64,000 nucleotides of DNA from Phragmites australis. Its lineage: Eukaryota > Streptophyta > Magnoliopsida > Poales > Poaceae. The first letter of the stretch is position 1; every line of letters starts with the position of its first letter. The notes under the pieces are model-generated. The model was not told where the DNA came from, made no database searches, and saw only the letters and a list, made by a program, of their open reading frames with translations. Made by a program: the position numbers and the translations under genes. The stretch lies in NCBI RefSeq assembly GCF_958298935.1, contig NC_084934.1, positions 6,760,501 through 6,824,500 on the forward strand, written 5' to 3'. Shown piece after piece: positions 22,794-33,072 of this stretch.

Positions 22794-23994
22794 TCAAGGC
22801 AACTTGTCTCCTTGCAAATATTGCAGCATGTATGAGTTTCCTAGTACAATTCCTGCAATTTTGAAAGGACCTTCCCAACTAGGAGACCACTTTCTGAATT
22901 TATTATCTTTAAACCCAATAAGTAAAATCGTCTTCCATACCAAGTATCCTATTTGAAACGATTTTTCTCTAACTTTCTTATTGTAGGCTTTAGTTACTCT
23001 CAATTTATTCTTCTCAATTTCTCTCAAAGCTCTAAGCCTTTCTTTGTTAAGATCATCTAACCTATCCATTATAGCATTATAATAGTCTATGGCCGACAAG
23101 CCATTTTGTCGTGCCACCCTTAATGCGCCAAGATTTACCTCAACAGGCAAACCGGCCTCTTGTCCATTCACTAACTCATAAGGAGTAACTTTAGTAGCAC
23201 TATGCTTAAATATGCGATGAGCCCATAATGCTTCACTCAACACCTCATGCCATCTTTTTGGATGCTCCTTTATCTTCTTCTTTATGTGCATAATCAAAGT
23301 CTTAATTACTTGACTCGATCTGTCTATTGGCCTGAGCATAATATGGTGAGGAATTGAAAAACTTAATTCTAAATGATTTGGCAAATTCACGCACTTGATG
23401 AGAAATAAAAGAGGAATCTTGGTCAGTAGTTGAAGCTTGCGGAATACCGAATCTATAGATAATATGATCCAAAATAAAAGTGATTACCTCCTTATGTGTT
23501 ATATTCTTCAATGGAACGGCCTCGGTCCACTTTGTAAAATAATCCGTAGCAACCAAAACAAAGCGATGACCTTTGGAAGATGACAGATAAATTTGTTAGA
23601 TGAAATCTAAAGCCCATCCACGAAACGATCATGGTTTAATGATAGGATGCAACATAGAAGTAGGAATTAACTGTATATCACCAATTTTTTGACATGCTTC
23701 ACATCCCTTGTAATATCTATAACAATCATCAAATGTAGTCGGCCAATAAAAACTAGCTCTTCTTAACAACCACATCATTTTATGAGCCGACTGACGTGTA
23801 CCACAAATACCCTCATGTACTTTACCCATAGCAATTTTACTTTGCTCCGAACATAAGCATTTTAAAAGCAACCCATCTATGGTTCGGCGATACAATTCAC
23901 CATCCAACATCACATATTTTAAAGCTTGCTTCCTAACTTTCCTATCTACCGATGAACTAGGGTTTTCTAAATACTTAATATCGGTTTTCTCCAA
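22794..23994 (-). pseudogene. Gypsy (Tat-like) integrase, interrupted by stops
   Basis: The order on the minus strand is: zinc-binding H2C2 region (23629-23994, VHEGICGTRQSAHKMM...GCEACQKIG), catalytic core (23302-23556, ATDYFTKWTEAVPL, TTDQDSSFIS, ANRQIESSN, so D-D-E is retained), and C-terminal region (22794-23300, HPKRWHEVLSEALWAHR, PYELVNGQEA, KWSPSWEGPFKIAGIV). Stops separate the pieces: two between 23556 and 23629, and one TAA right after the IESSN motif near 23302. Otherwise the frame is kept. It would insert element cDNA into the genome. Length and motifs fit the Tat lineage. Confidence 0.75.
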
Positions 23995-24277
23995 TCTTGT
24001 ACTACAGATAAATCTGAAATTTTGGACAAAACCAAACTAGTACCCTGCTGTTTGGCCAAATTGACGCTAGCACAAACTAACAACGGTTTTCATAACACAA
24101 GAACATCCCTCTACTCACTCGATAACCAGATGCTTGCTGCACTAAATCATTTGTCCTCATATTCTCTTCTCTAGCTATGTGAGTGATGGTGAAATCATCC
24201 AAATTTGCTATGATATCTAAACATATATCTAAATACCTATTTAATGATCCATCAAAGCATTGAAAAACTTTAGAGAC

Positions 24278-24640
24278 CTACTTCACAACTAATAATGAAT
24301 CACCAAATGCTTCTATATGTCTCACGCCCATGGATTCTAAAATTTGCAAACCTAACAAGAGAGCTTCATAGTCGACTTGATTGTTGGTACAAAAGTATTC
24401 TAAGTGAACCAATGTTTCAAAAACAGCACCCCTAGGTGAAACTAAAATAATACCAACACCTTGACCTTCTCTACAAGCCGAGCCATCGGAGTATAATCTC
24501 CATAGACACAAACTAATAACATTAATCAATGCATCATTATCAATACAATGATCAACAATAAAATCAGCAACAATTTGTCCTTTCATGGATCTTAACGGTG
24601 CATAAGCCAAATCATATTCAATCAAAGCATATGCCCACTT
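24278..24640 (-). pseudogene. Gypsy RNase H domain (Tat-like)
   Basis: The 115-residue open stretch begins IEYDLAYAPLRSMKGQIVADF and contains YSDGSACREGQG, NQVDYEALLLGLQILE and FGDSLLV, so the D-E-D residues of RNase H are present. Such a domain between reverse transcriptase and integrase is typical of Tat elements. Upstream the frame continues for a few residues (GKWAYAL) and then abruptly becomes protease sequence of another element at about 24640; reverse transcriptase is missing. Between 23994 and 24278 decayed pol sequence is present. Confidence 0.7.
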
Positions 24641-25300
24641 TCCCCTGCCTTTTTGTCCTTATCACCGTCGGTGTTCTCACCTCTGACCGTGTTGTCAGAC
24701 TGGGAGCCCTTAGTGAGGCTCACGAGCTTGGAGTCCTTGATCTTGGAGGTGGCTTGATGCTTCTGGCACTTGGACTCTGCGCCTTTCGATATGGTTGCCA
24801 ATCGGCAGAAGTGTTCAACCATAGCTAAGCTCTGCTTATCGCACTTGACTACTGCACATTGATCTCCCTTGATAGTTATGACCCCTTTGGGGTCCGGGAT
24901 CTTGAGAAATTGGGATGCATAGTGTACTGCAGCTATGAACCTACCGAGCATTGGGCAGCCTAAGATCACATTGTAAGCCATCTCGAAGTCTGCAACATCG
25001 AAGGTTAACTTTTCTGTATGGAAGTTGTTGGGCTCGTCAAATGTGACCGGCAACTCGATTTGGTCAAGGGGCATGGTCGATGAATTCGGAGTTATACCAT
25101 GGAAGGTTTCAGCTCCTTTCTTGAGCTCCAACCCTTTGATCCCCATCTTGTCTAAGGTCTTGGCGAAGATGAGGTTAAGCGAACTACCCCCATTGACCAA
25201 GGTCCGAGAAACATTGATGTTGAGAATAGTTAGTTGAACCACAACCGGATATCAACCCGGGTGTGGAACTGTGGCTAGATGATCAGCTTGGTCGAAGGTG
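24622..25300 (-). pseudogene. Gypsy protease (RIRE2-like) with D-to-N active site
   Basis: The minus-strand frame contains the retropepsin core LVNGGSSLNLIFAKTLDKMGIKG, FDEPNNFHTEKLTFDVADFEMAYNVILGCPMLGRF and a lysine-rich tail. In related elements the active site reads LIDGGSSLN; here the Asp is Asn, so cleavage activity should be lost. Upstream in transcript order is gag (25440-26470). Downstream the sequence switches to RNase H of another element near 24640. Confidence 0.7.
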
Positions 25301-25439
25301 ATCTTGACTTCTGACCACTTGAGGTACTGAGGAGGCCCAATCAATACTAGGTTGACCTCCCTTTCGACTGCCTTGTACTGTCTTTTGAACTTGTACGAAG
25401 CAGATCCTCTGAAGATGTGCGCCAAGCTCTGATCAGCCC

Positions 25440-26470
25440 GCGGAATTCGGGCTCATCATCTTTAGCGTCTGGTTTGGCTTGTTTGCTGTGATACTCGGCA
25501 ATAGTAGCCTTGAGCTTATCATCGACCTTCTTTTTGATAACGTGGAATTTGTCAAAGTCGTGTTGGTTGGTCCGATGGGCGGGACACCACTTCTTATCAC
25601 CTCGGCTCAGTCCTTTGTTATCCCTGGTGTTGAGCGACTTGCTTATATCGACCGCGAATACAAATTGTGTCTAGACCCTTGCGCTTATCACCAAGTTTAT
25701 TCTTCTTCCCCTCGTTCTTCGAGGACTCAGGCTTGTCCTTGCCACACTGAGGATTCTTGGTGTGTACCTAAGCTTCGACACACTTTACGCACTTGTCAAC
25801 CAACTCGAAGAGCTCCTTAACCATCTGAATATTCTGGGTAGCCAACTTCTCGACCAGATCTGTGTCCTTGATGCCTAATTTGAAGGCGATGATGACTAAC
25901 TCGTCAGAGATGTCTAGGATCGTATTACGCCTGTTACCGAACCTACGAATGAAATATCAAAGGTATTTGTCCTTACCTTGATTCAGCTGATGAAGATCGT
26001 CTTCCGTCCCCGGACGCTTGAACCCACCCTGGAAGTTTGCGATGAATTGAGCTTTCAGCTCAGCCCGAAAGCTCAGCCCATGATCTAATCAAGTTGGGCA
26101 GCAAGTTCAGCAACCAGGACCTCGTAGGTCCATCGAGGTGGTTAATAGATAATTGGCCATCACCCTTTTGTCACCGTCGGCTGCTCGAATAACAGTGGTA
26201 TGGATTGGTAACCACTTGTTAGGGTTGAGATTCCCATCGTACTTCTGGATCGGACCCACTTTGAACTTTTTGGGCCATTGTATCGACCAAAGCTCATGCA
26301 CAAAAGATTCGCACCCTCTGTCGAATTCCTCAGGAGGGGATGAAGGAGGACTATCACGCATGTTCCTTCGACCAGGGGAGCCACATTGACCATCTAGTCC
26401 CGGGGACCTATGGTCATTGTAACGATGATCATTCTCATGATGCTCCTCGCTGCGGTTGCCTATCACTCTC
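25440..26470 (-). pseudogene. Gypsy gag (RIRE2-like)
   Basis: The retrotransposon gag core is visible at 26107-26290 (WSIQWPKKFKVGPIQKYDGNLNPNKWLPIHTTVIRAADGDKRVMANYL). It continues in other frames through FQGGFKRPGTEDDLHQLNQGKDKYLRYFIRRFGNRRNTI near 25930-26050. Upstream is a charged, proline-rich segment with SPGRRNMRDSPPSSPPEE. Frame changes and stops are scattered. It would form the particle shell. Confidence 0.65.
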
Positions 26471-27576
26471 TATAGATCATGCCAATTGTGGAGAATGTAG
26501 TTCCTTAAGTCTTCCTGGTTTCTACGCCTACGGATAGGGCAGTTACAATTCAGCCCACAGGGTTGTGCTTGAGTTTGACCACCTGAGCTTCCCATCTGCG
26601 ATCCCTCGACTCAGGGATATCCGCGTCTGTTGCTCCTTGAACCGGCACCTTACCGGCTGGGGTGCCTAGAGCCACTTGGGTTATTTACTCGAGTCGCTTG
26701 TATCTAAGCCGCTTCAAGCATAGTCTTGAGTTGATTGACCATTGGGGTCAGAGGATTCGTCGGATCCAACTCGGGGGAAGACCTTAGAATCATATAGGCC
26801 CCTTGGACATTAGCCTTCGAAGTACTAAAAACACCACTGCCCAAACTTGGTTGTGGTCGAGTTGATGCTGCTCTGTGATCGCTATGTTGAGGGAGTTCAT
26901 CCCTCGATCTTGGAATAGTTGCGGGTGGAAGCATCACCTAAACAGCGGGCGTCCCTAAGCCAAGTTGATGTCGAATATCAGGGTTTACCTATCCATTCGT
27001 TGTCCGTCGATGATGGGCGGTATTGGGGGCCTGCAAACGTACAGTCGCGGACTCCCCTAGTGGTAATCCTCCAGCGGCTCCGGTTCCATGGGCGGCAGCT
27101 GCCACTGTTGGATCTTTAGGGATTTCTGCACCATTGTTCATCATGGTGTCTAAATCTTCCACGTTTTTCTCGTTGGAGGTGATGTCAGCTCCAACCATAA
27201 ACACGAATCAATCTGTTCGGCTACTCTGCCTGTCGATGGAGCCGTCGTTGCCACCTAACTCTCCCCGTCGCTATCGGTGTCCATGCACTGAAGAATGCTA
27301 GGCTCCTTGGGATCCCACTCGAGGTGTCCCACCTCATAGTATGCGTTCAATGGGCTGAACTCGAGAATACCGATGTGGATCAGTCCACCCTGATTGTCCT
27401 AGCGGTAAACCATAGTTCCGACGGTGATCTCAGAGCCGGCGGGAGGTGATTAAAAGATGACTACTGCCGACTCAAAGTGGTCGTAGAAACTGGTGTCGGA
27501 GAATCCGGCGCGGATGCGTACTTGAGACATGATTGATCATGAAAGATAGAAGAAGGCTCCTACCTGGCGCGCTAAC
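26471..27576 (-). mobile_element. Gypsy B gag N-terminal region and leader
   Basis: Sequence between the recognisable gag core and the 5' LTR. The minus strand includes a low-complexity charged region and a leader beginning with the primer site GCGCGCCAGGTAGGAGCC (about 27556-27573). ORFs on both strands here have no recognised domain beyond probable gag N-terminus (26704-26937, 26989-27204). Confidence 0.45.
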
Positions 27577-28130
27577 TGTCGAAGATTTGTTTTTTACAAT
27601 ACGTTCGTAATTAGACTAGGGTACCTTCGAAATCAGGGATCAGGCACAAACACAAGACACACGATGTAGACAGGTTTGGACCCCCGATGTGGAATAATAC
27701 CCTACCTCCTGTATGGATGTTGTTGTATGTGTATTGTCTCGATTACAACCAATATAGTTAAACCTATTACAAGGAGTAGATTGGACCTAAGCTAATCTAG
27801 GGATGAAGTGTCGAGTATCTCCAAGATTATGGTCTTGGTGCTTGCGTCGAGTTACAGGTTACGAATTGAGTTCAATTCTCTTCTTCCGAGGTCTGGGGCC
27901 CCGCCTTTTATAGGTCCTAGTGCTGCTATGAATCCTGCCGTAGTCGATAAGGAGTCATCCATCTTGTCGATCAAGGCAAGACAACCGAATCCAGTTTGGA
28001 TACTAGTTGTACTCGAGTCAGTTAATCCGATCGAGACTTTCCTAGTATGGGTTTTTGAAATCTCCGAGTATACCTGATCCTGCAGATTTGGATCCGCAAT
28101 ATCGAAGCTATTCAATAGTTGTACAATATA
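27577..28130 (-). mobile_element. Gypsy 5' LTR (element B)
   Basis: On the minus strand the LTR ends ...CTTCGACA at 27577, next to the primer site containing GCGCGCCAGGTAGG. It has a TATA box at 27905-27912. The upstream limit is not certain, probably near 28130 where the minus strand reads TGTACAACTATTGAATAG. It shows no similarity to the LTR at 21600-22514, so the two ends of this apparent element differ. Confidence 0.55.
27905..27912 (-). promoter_or_regulatory. LTR TATA box
   Basis: The minus strand reads GACCTATAAAAGGCGGGG, a textbook plant TATA box in a GC-rich context. It lies about 330 bases upstream of the primer binding site, as expected for an LTR promoter. Confidence 0.55.
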
Positions 28131-28251
28131 CCATGTCTGTATATAATATACTCATTATGTCTATAGGTAGATATTAGACAATTTTAATATATAAACTCCT
28201 TTGAGGTAGGGTTGGTATCTAAAGCCTTGGCAAATAGGACCATGGATAGAG

Positions 28252-28455
28252 ATGCTCCACGCCGCCGTGGCTCGTAGCCCAAGCTACCGTCCGACCATTT
28301 TTTCCATCCCGTCGTCGCCGACCCCTCATCAAAGCTCGGCCGGCCGCCGCGAGTCCCATTCCCTCAGCGAACTCGAGATGCACGCTAGCTGCTCAATCTG
28401 CGAAAAGCTCCTGAGCACCCACCAATTGCACGCTGGTGGTTTCCAAGCTGGCTTA
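28252..28455 (+). other. Possible coding fragment, unrecognised
   Basis: GC-rich stretch with codon-like composition, open in one plus-strand frame up to the MITE. The translation is Ser/Pro-rich and then has a small Cys pair (HASCSICEKLLS). It has no clear family. It could be the first exon of a host gene fragment cut by the MITE, or a random GC-rich ORF. I do not assign a function. Confidence 0.25.
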
Positions 28456-28922
28456 GGCCATCTCCAGTAGCTACCTCAAATTTTCATCCTCAAAAATACT
28501 ATTACAGCATCCTCTATCACTATTACAGCATCCTTTATTTTTTCATCTTCAGTAGCTACCCCATTTCCTACCATCTACTTCTCTTTTTCTCTCTCCGGGC
28601 CCGCTGTCAGCCTCTGTGAACAATGTTGCTACAGTGTTGCTGCAGTACCCGACGCGTTTTTCTTCCTCTGGCCCCGCTGTCATCCTCTGTGAGCAGCGTT
28701 TTTGTTCCTCTAGGCCCACTGTCAGCCTCTGTGAGAGTGTTGCTACAGTACTGCTACAGTGATACAGTAGTCCAAAAAAATACAGACCCACACTCTCTCC
28801 GCAGCACTGTAGCGTCGCTGTTTGGAACTGTAGCGCTGGATGAGGTATCTGCTGGAGTGCAATTTCTAGTGCTACCGTACTTTACGGAGTACTGTAGCAC
28901 TGGATAGGTGCTGGAGTTGGCC
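28456..28922. mobile_element. PIF/Harbinger (Tourist-like) MITE with TTA duplication
   Basis: Terminal inverted repeats GGCCATCTCCAGTAGCTACC and (rc of the right end) GGCCAACTCCAGCACCTATCC match at about 17 of 20 positions. They are flanked by TTA on both sides (28453-28455 and 28923-28925), the target preference of PIF/Harbinger. The interior has many copies of GCTACAGT and CTGTAGC words and no coding capacity. At 467 bases it is a typical non-autonomous element. Confidence 0.85.
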
Positions 28923-29083
28923 TTATTACTGAACACATACTTGACCTCCTGCAACGCGCATATCCATTATCGAACCAAAAGCAAAGGGGAATCAGAAAAC
29001 AAACCAAACATTCTTTTCTCAGGATTGAACTCTAGTTAACTACTCATGCAAGCATGCACTATCGGAAACGATGTGTATGCCGA

Positions 29084-29395
29084 GTGCCTACGTGTATGCC
29101 GAGTGCAATATATCGGGCACTCGGCAAACAACCACCTACGCCGAGTGCCCGTCGAAAGCACTCGGCAAACAAATAGGCACTCGGTAAATACCTCAAAAAA
29201 CACTCGGCAAACAATAGCACTCGGCAAAATTGAAAACAAACACTCGGCGAATTCGGGCACTCGGCAAACTACGCGCCACGTGTCCCTCCGTTCGGCGGCT
29301 GACGGCGAGTCGCTCCTTTGCCGAGTGTCGTCTAACGGACACTCGGCAAACATTTATGTTTGCCGAGTGCTCGATATTAAGCACTCGGCAAACTT
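29084..29395. repeat. CACTA 5' subterminal motif array
   Basis: About fourteen copies of GCCGAGTG or its complement CACTCGGC in both orientations, usually extended to TTTGCCGAGTG. In En/Spm systems such subterminal motifs are bound by the element-encoded DNA-binding protein; here that role is inferred. Confidence 0.85.
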
Positions 29396-29950
29396 TTTTT
29401 TTTCTTTAGTTTCTTTTTGGTTTCCTTTTGTTCTCTTTTCTTTCTCGTAATAACAACCAACCAAAGACCGCCACACATCGATTCTGATACTACTACAGTA
29501 TGGTTTAAGAATGATATTGTTATGAACTTGGAGTTAGAATTCAGTCGTGCTTAAGATTGAGATGCAGCAGATGTGGACTCCTGGGAGCGGCCCTTGGAAT
29601 CAGTTGTGCTATGAAAGAGAATAACAATTCTTCTTCCTTGCCTTAAAAAGGAATTTCTCGACTATATACTATCATTCCAGCTGTCATCCAGACAAAGAAG
29701 GAATTTTCAATGCTTGCCAAGTGGAAGAAGCAAAAGCAGATCAGCTTGACACACTAAGCTGCCCTTCTGATCTATGGGTTTTGCTTGGTTCATCGTTAAG
29801 TGCATCAGAGGAGGTAGCTGGTAGCATAGTGAGAAGTGGTGGAACAAAAAAACGACTTCATTTGGCGATTCTTGGATGGATAACATGTTTGCTATGTTCC
29901 ATCGAAATCTAACTTTATGGACAACTCTTTTTCATTAGAAATTATTTGAT

Positions 29951-30800
29951 GGATATAAGTCAAATTTGATCTGCAAGTACATAAAATAACGAACAAAAAT
30001 GGGTAGAAAAATATGAGACTTGCCATAGTATCATGATATGATACGTAGAGACTGAGATAAAAAATTGAGAAGGTTTCGCAAAAGTTGTCACGTACGATGC
30101 TTAGAAACCGAAACATCTCCGAGGAAGAATCATGGTTTGGAGAGGGAACAGATCAGGTTTGAACCCGAAGTAACGTTTGAATCGTCGTTTGATCTTGAAA
30201 CTTTTTCTACACTCAACATACAACATAGCATATTCGATGTTAAAATTTGGTATTTTTCTGGGTCCGTTTGCTATTTTTAATTCATTAAGTGCATTTCTAG
30301 GCTTTTAATGGATATAAGTCAAATTTGATCTGCAAGTACATGAAATAATGAACAAAAATGGGTAGAAAAATCATATTCATGTTGTTGAGTCTATTTTTAG
30401 GCCATACCCAAGAAATGAAAAGAAATTTGAAACATATGGGCGGCAACACTCGACCAGCAACATGTAGCTTATTGGTTTTTTAATTCTAAAAAAAGCAAAC
30501 GAAGTCAGAAAAATATGAGACTTGCCATAGTGGCATGATATGATACGTAGAGGTTGAGATAAAAAATTGAGAAGGTTTCGCAAAAGTTGTCACGTACGAT
30601 GCTTACAAATCGAAGCATCTCCCAGGAAGAATCGTGGTTTCGAGAGGGAACGGATTAGGTTTGAACCCGAAGTGACGTTTGAATCGTCGTTTGACTTTGA
30701 AACTTTTTCTACACTCAACATACAACATAGCATATTTGATGTTAAAATTTGGTATTTTTCTGGGTCCGTTTGCTAATTCTAATTCATTTAGTGAATATGT
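29951..30800. repeat. Direct duplication inside the CACTA 5' region
   Basis: A block occurring at 30013-30297 is repeated at 30515-30795 (shared: GAAGGTTTCGCAAAAGTTGT, CTACACTCAACATACAACAT). The flank GGATATAAGTCAAATTTGATC occurs at 29951 and again at 30310. The second copy has about 143 extra bases between flank and block. No coding function is seen. Confidence 0.8.
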
Positions 30801-30814
30801 AGTCAAAAACAAAT

Positions 30815-30960
30815 TTCAGGTGTTTGCCGAGTGTCTTTGTTTTACACTCGGCAAACCACTTGTTTGCCGAGTGCCTTGCTCTCACACTCGGTAAACCAGT
30901 AGTTTGCCGAGTGTCCTAGATTTGACACTCGGCAAAGATTTCACACTCGGCAAAGCAGCG
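30815..30960. repeat. Second GCCGAGTG cluster of the CACTA element
   Basis: Seven further copies of the subterminal motif lie about 1.75 kb inside the left end. They sit directly after the second copy of the 280-base duplication and directly before the GC-rich block. Confidence 0.8.
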
Positions 30961-31010
30961 AATATAGGGTTTCCCCACCCCGCGCGCGGGGACAGATCGA
31001 AAACTGTCCC

Positions 31011-31452
31011 GCGCGCGACTACCCTCCTGCCGCCGCCGCCTCGGCCCGCCCCCGCCCCCCGTCCGCCGCCGCCTCGGCCCGCCGCCGCCGCCAGCACCGC
31101 CGCCTCGCCCCCCTCCCCCCCCCCCCCCGCCGCCAGCGCCGCCGACCCGCCTCCGCCGCCAGCGCCCCCGCGCCCATCCCACGCCGCGCCCCTCCGCCGC
31201 CAGGGCCGCCTCGGCCCGCCGCCGCCCCTCCGCCGCCGCGCCCCTCCGCCGCCTCGGCCCGCGGCCCTGCACCGCCTTCGCCGCCGCCCCCTCTCCGCCG
31301 CCGCCTCGGCCCGCCGCTGCCGCCGCCGGCAGCGCCCCCGCCCCCCCTCCGCCGGCACCTCGGCCCTCCGCCTCGGCTGCCGCGCGCTGCCCGACGCCGC
31401 CTCCCCCGCGCCGGCCAGCGCCACCCCGCGCCGCCCCCCTCCGACGCCCGGG
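31011..31452. promoter_or_regulatory. GC- and pyrimidine-rich block, possible CACTA promoter/CpG island
   Basis: Almost pure CCG/CCT repeats such as CCGCCGCCTCGGCCCGC, with a C-rich plus strand and very high CpG. The long ORFs on both strands are products of this composition. Position, between the subterminal arrays and the transposase, fits a promoter or 5' UTR of the element, by inference only. Confidence 0.4.
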
Positions 31453-32730
31453 TATAAGGTACCGCTTGCTCATTATGAATTGGCCGACTGCAAAATGCTC
31501 ATTAGCTGTTGATTTGAGTACCATTTCAGTGATTGGTACTGATTTGTAGTTGTTCGAATTGGACGGCCATCTCAACTAATTAATCCTCCTAATTAAGTGT
31601 AATGCATACAGCATACCATGTCTATATATAGGCGCTTCGTGTCTTCTTGTCATATGGAGAACATGCATGCATTTGATTGAGAGCAGTGAGCAGACTTAAT
31701 TAAAACTAAGCCAAAGCAAAACAGCAAACCAGACTATATATCAAAAAGAGGAAGAGACAAATAAATCCATTATCGCTTCACAAATTATCAAACGAAAAAG
31801 TTAAACCAAACAAATTGGAAATCTATAAGGAACCTTAATTATGAATGCAATGCCTGAATTATGTACAGTTTTGATAAGATTTGCGTGGATATGCTTGACG
31901 AACTACCCTATGGCGGAATGCTATTTGCACAACTTAGTGATCTTTTCATGAATTGAAACAAGCAGAAGAAGCCAGTATTAAGCCTTTTAGATTCTTACCC
32001 CATAAAGGAAGTAACAAACGCATGTGTCAAAGGCAACAACAAAAAACAGGGGATAATTAGTACACAGAATACCCTTTTAGAGACGGTGGCACCTAAAAAG
32101 AAACAGGGGATAATTAGTTGGTGTAGTTGATGGGAGGCGAGGAGGGAAAAAAACAAACAAAAGGGAGGCCCATTAATTAAAAGATGCTAACTGCTTGTGG
32201 AGAGAATGTCTTTTGGTTCCTTTGGCTACAAGTCATATGCATGTCTTCTCAGGCTCAAAGTTCAGCAGCTATATCCCTCATAGCTACGCGATTCACCTTA
32301 ATTATTTGCATTCATACACTGAAAAACAAATATAACTCATTTTACTTTGTGATGGATGAGTGTATTATATACGTATTAAGACCACTACTAGAGTACTGAC
32401 TTTGATTGAAGCTAGAATAACCATAAAGTGTATTTTCCTTTTGGTGGTTTAGTTTGATTTAAAATCAGAACCATGCCAACTAAAGTGATAAGAGTTATTT
32501 CCAGAAATACTAAAGCTATACACTCCACAAAGTGTGTATTTTCTTGAACTGAATGCGCGCTTTGATTTGATTTCTCTCTCGAAAAGAAAGGGAAAAAACT
32601 GCAAGTTTTGTGCATGTCGCGTAACCTATGCGTCTCCCGTTTGAAAGAGTTATGGTTACAAATATGCAAGTCTTTGCATATCTATAACCGTAACTGTTTC
32701 GAATTGTCCACGTTTTTTGGACAGCCCGAG

Positions 32731-32926
32731 GATGTGTAGATTGGGTTCGTTTCAATGCTCTACTCCGATCCGAGACAGAGTTTCGGCAGCGTCTCCCCGT
32801 TGTTCTCCGGATACACATTCTCTTGGCTTTGTTGCCGAGACGTGTATTTGGAGAACAGCGGGGAGGTGCTGCCGAAATTCTGTCTCGGATCGGAGTAGAG
32901 CATGGAAACGGCCCAATCTACACATC
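32731..32926. repeat. Long inverted repeat (hairpin) upstream of transposase
   Basis: Arms 32731-32816 and 32842-32926 are complementary along about 85 bases (for example GATGTGTAGATTGGG against CCCAATCTACACATC, CTCTACTCCGATCCGAGACAG against its complement) with a few mismatches and a 25-base loop. It lies 147 bases before the transposase start codon and would be transcribed if the promoter lies upstream. Confidence 0.85.
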
Positions 32927-33072
32927 GTCGGGTGGGATTAGGACCTATCTTTACCTATTAGATAGTTTGATGCATGCCGATTCCCTCTTATGGTCAAACA
33001 CAAATATTTGATTTTTATATTACTTGCTGAATAAAAAATATTATATGTGTATGTTTCCCAATATGTTAGAGG

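Noticed and set aside
30882..31575. Long ORFs on both strands (180-219 residues)
   Set aside because: They overlap almost completely, consist of Ala/Pro/Arg/Gly runs and follow the CCG repeat composition; no domain and no splice logic.
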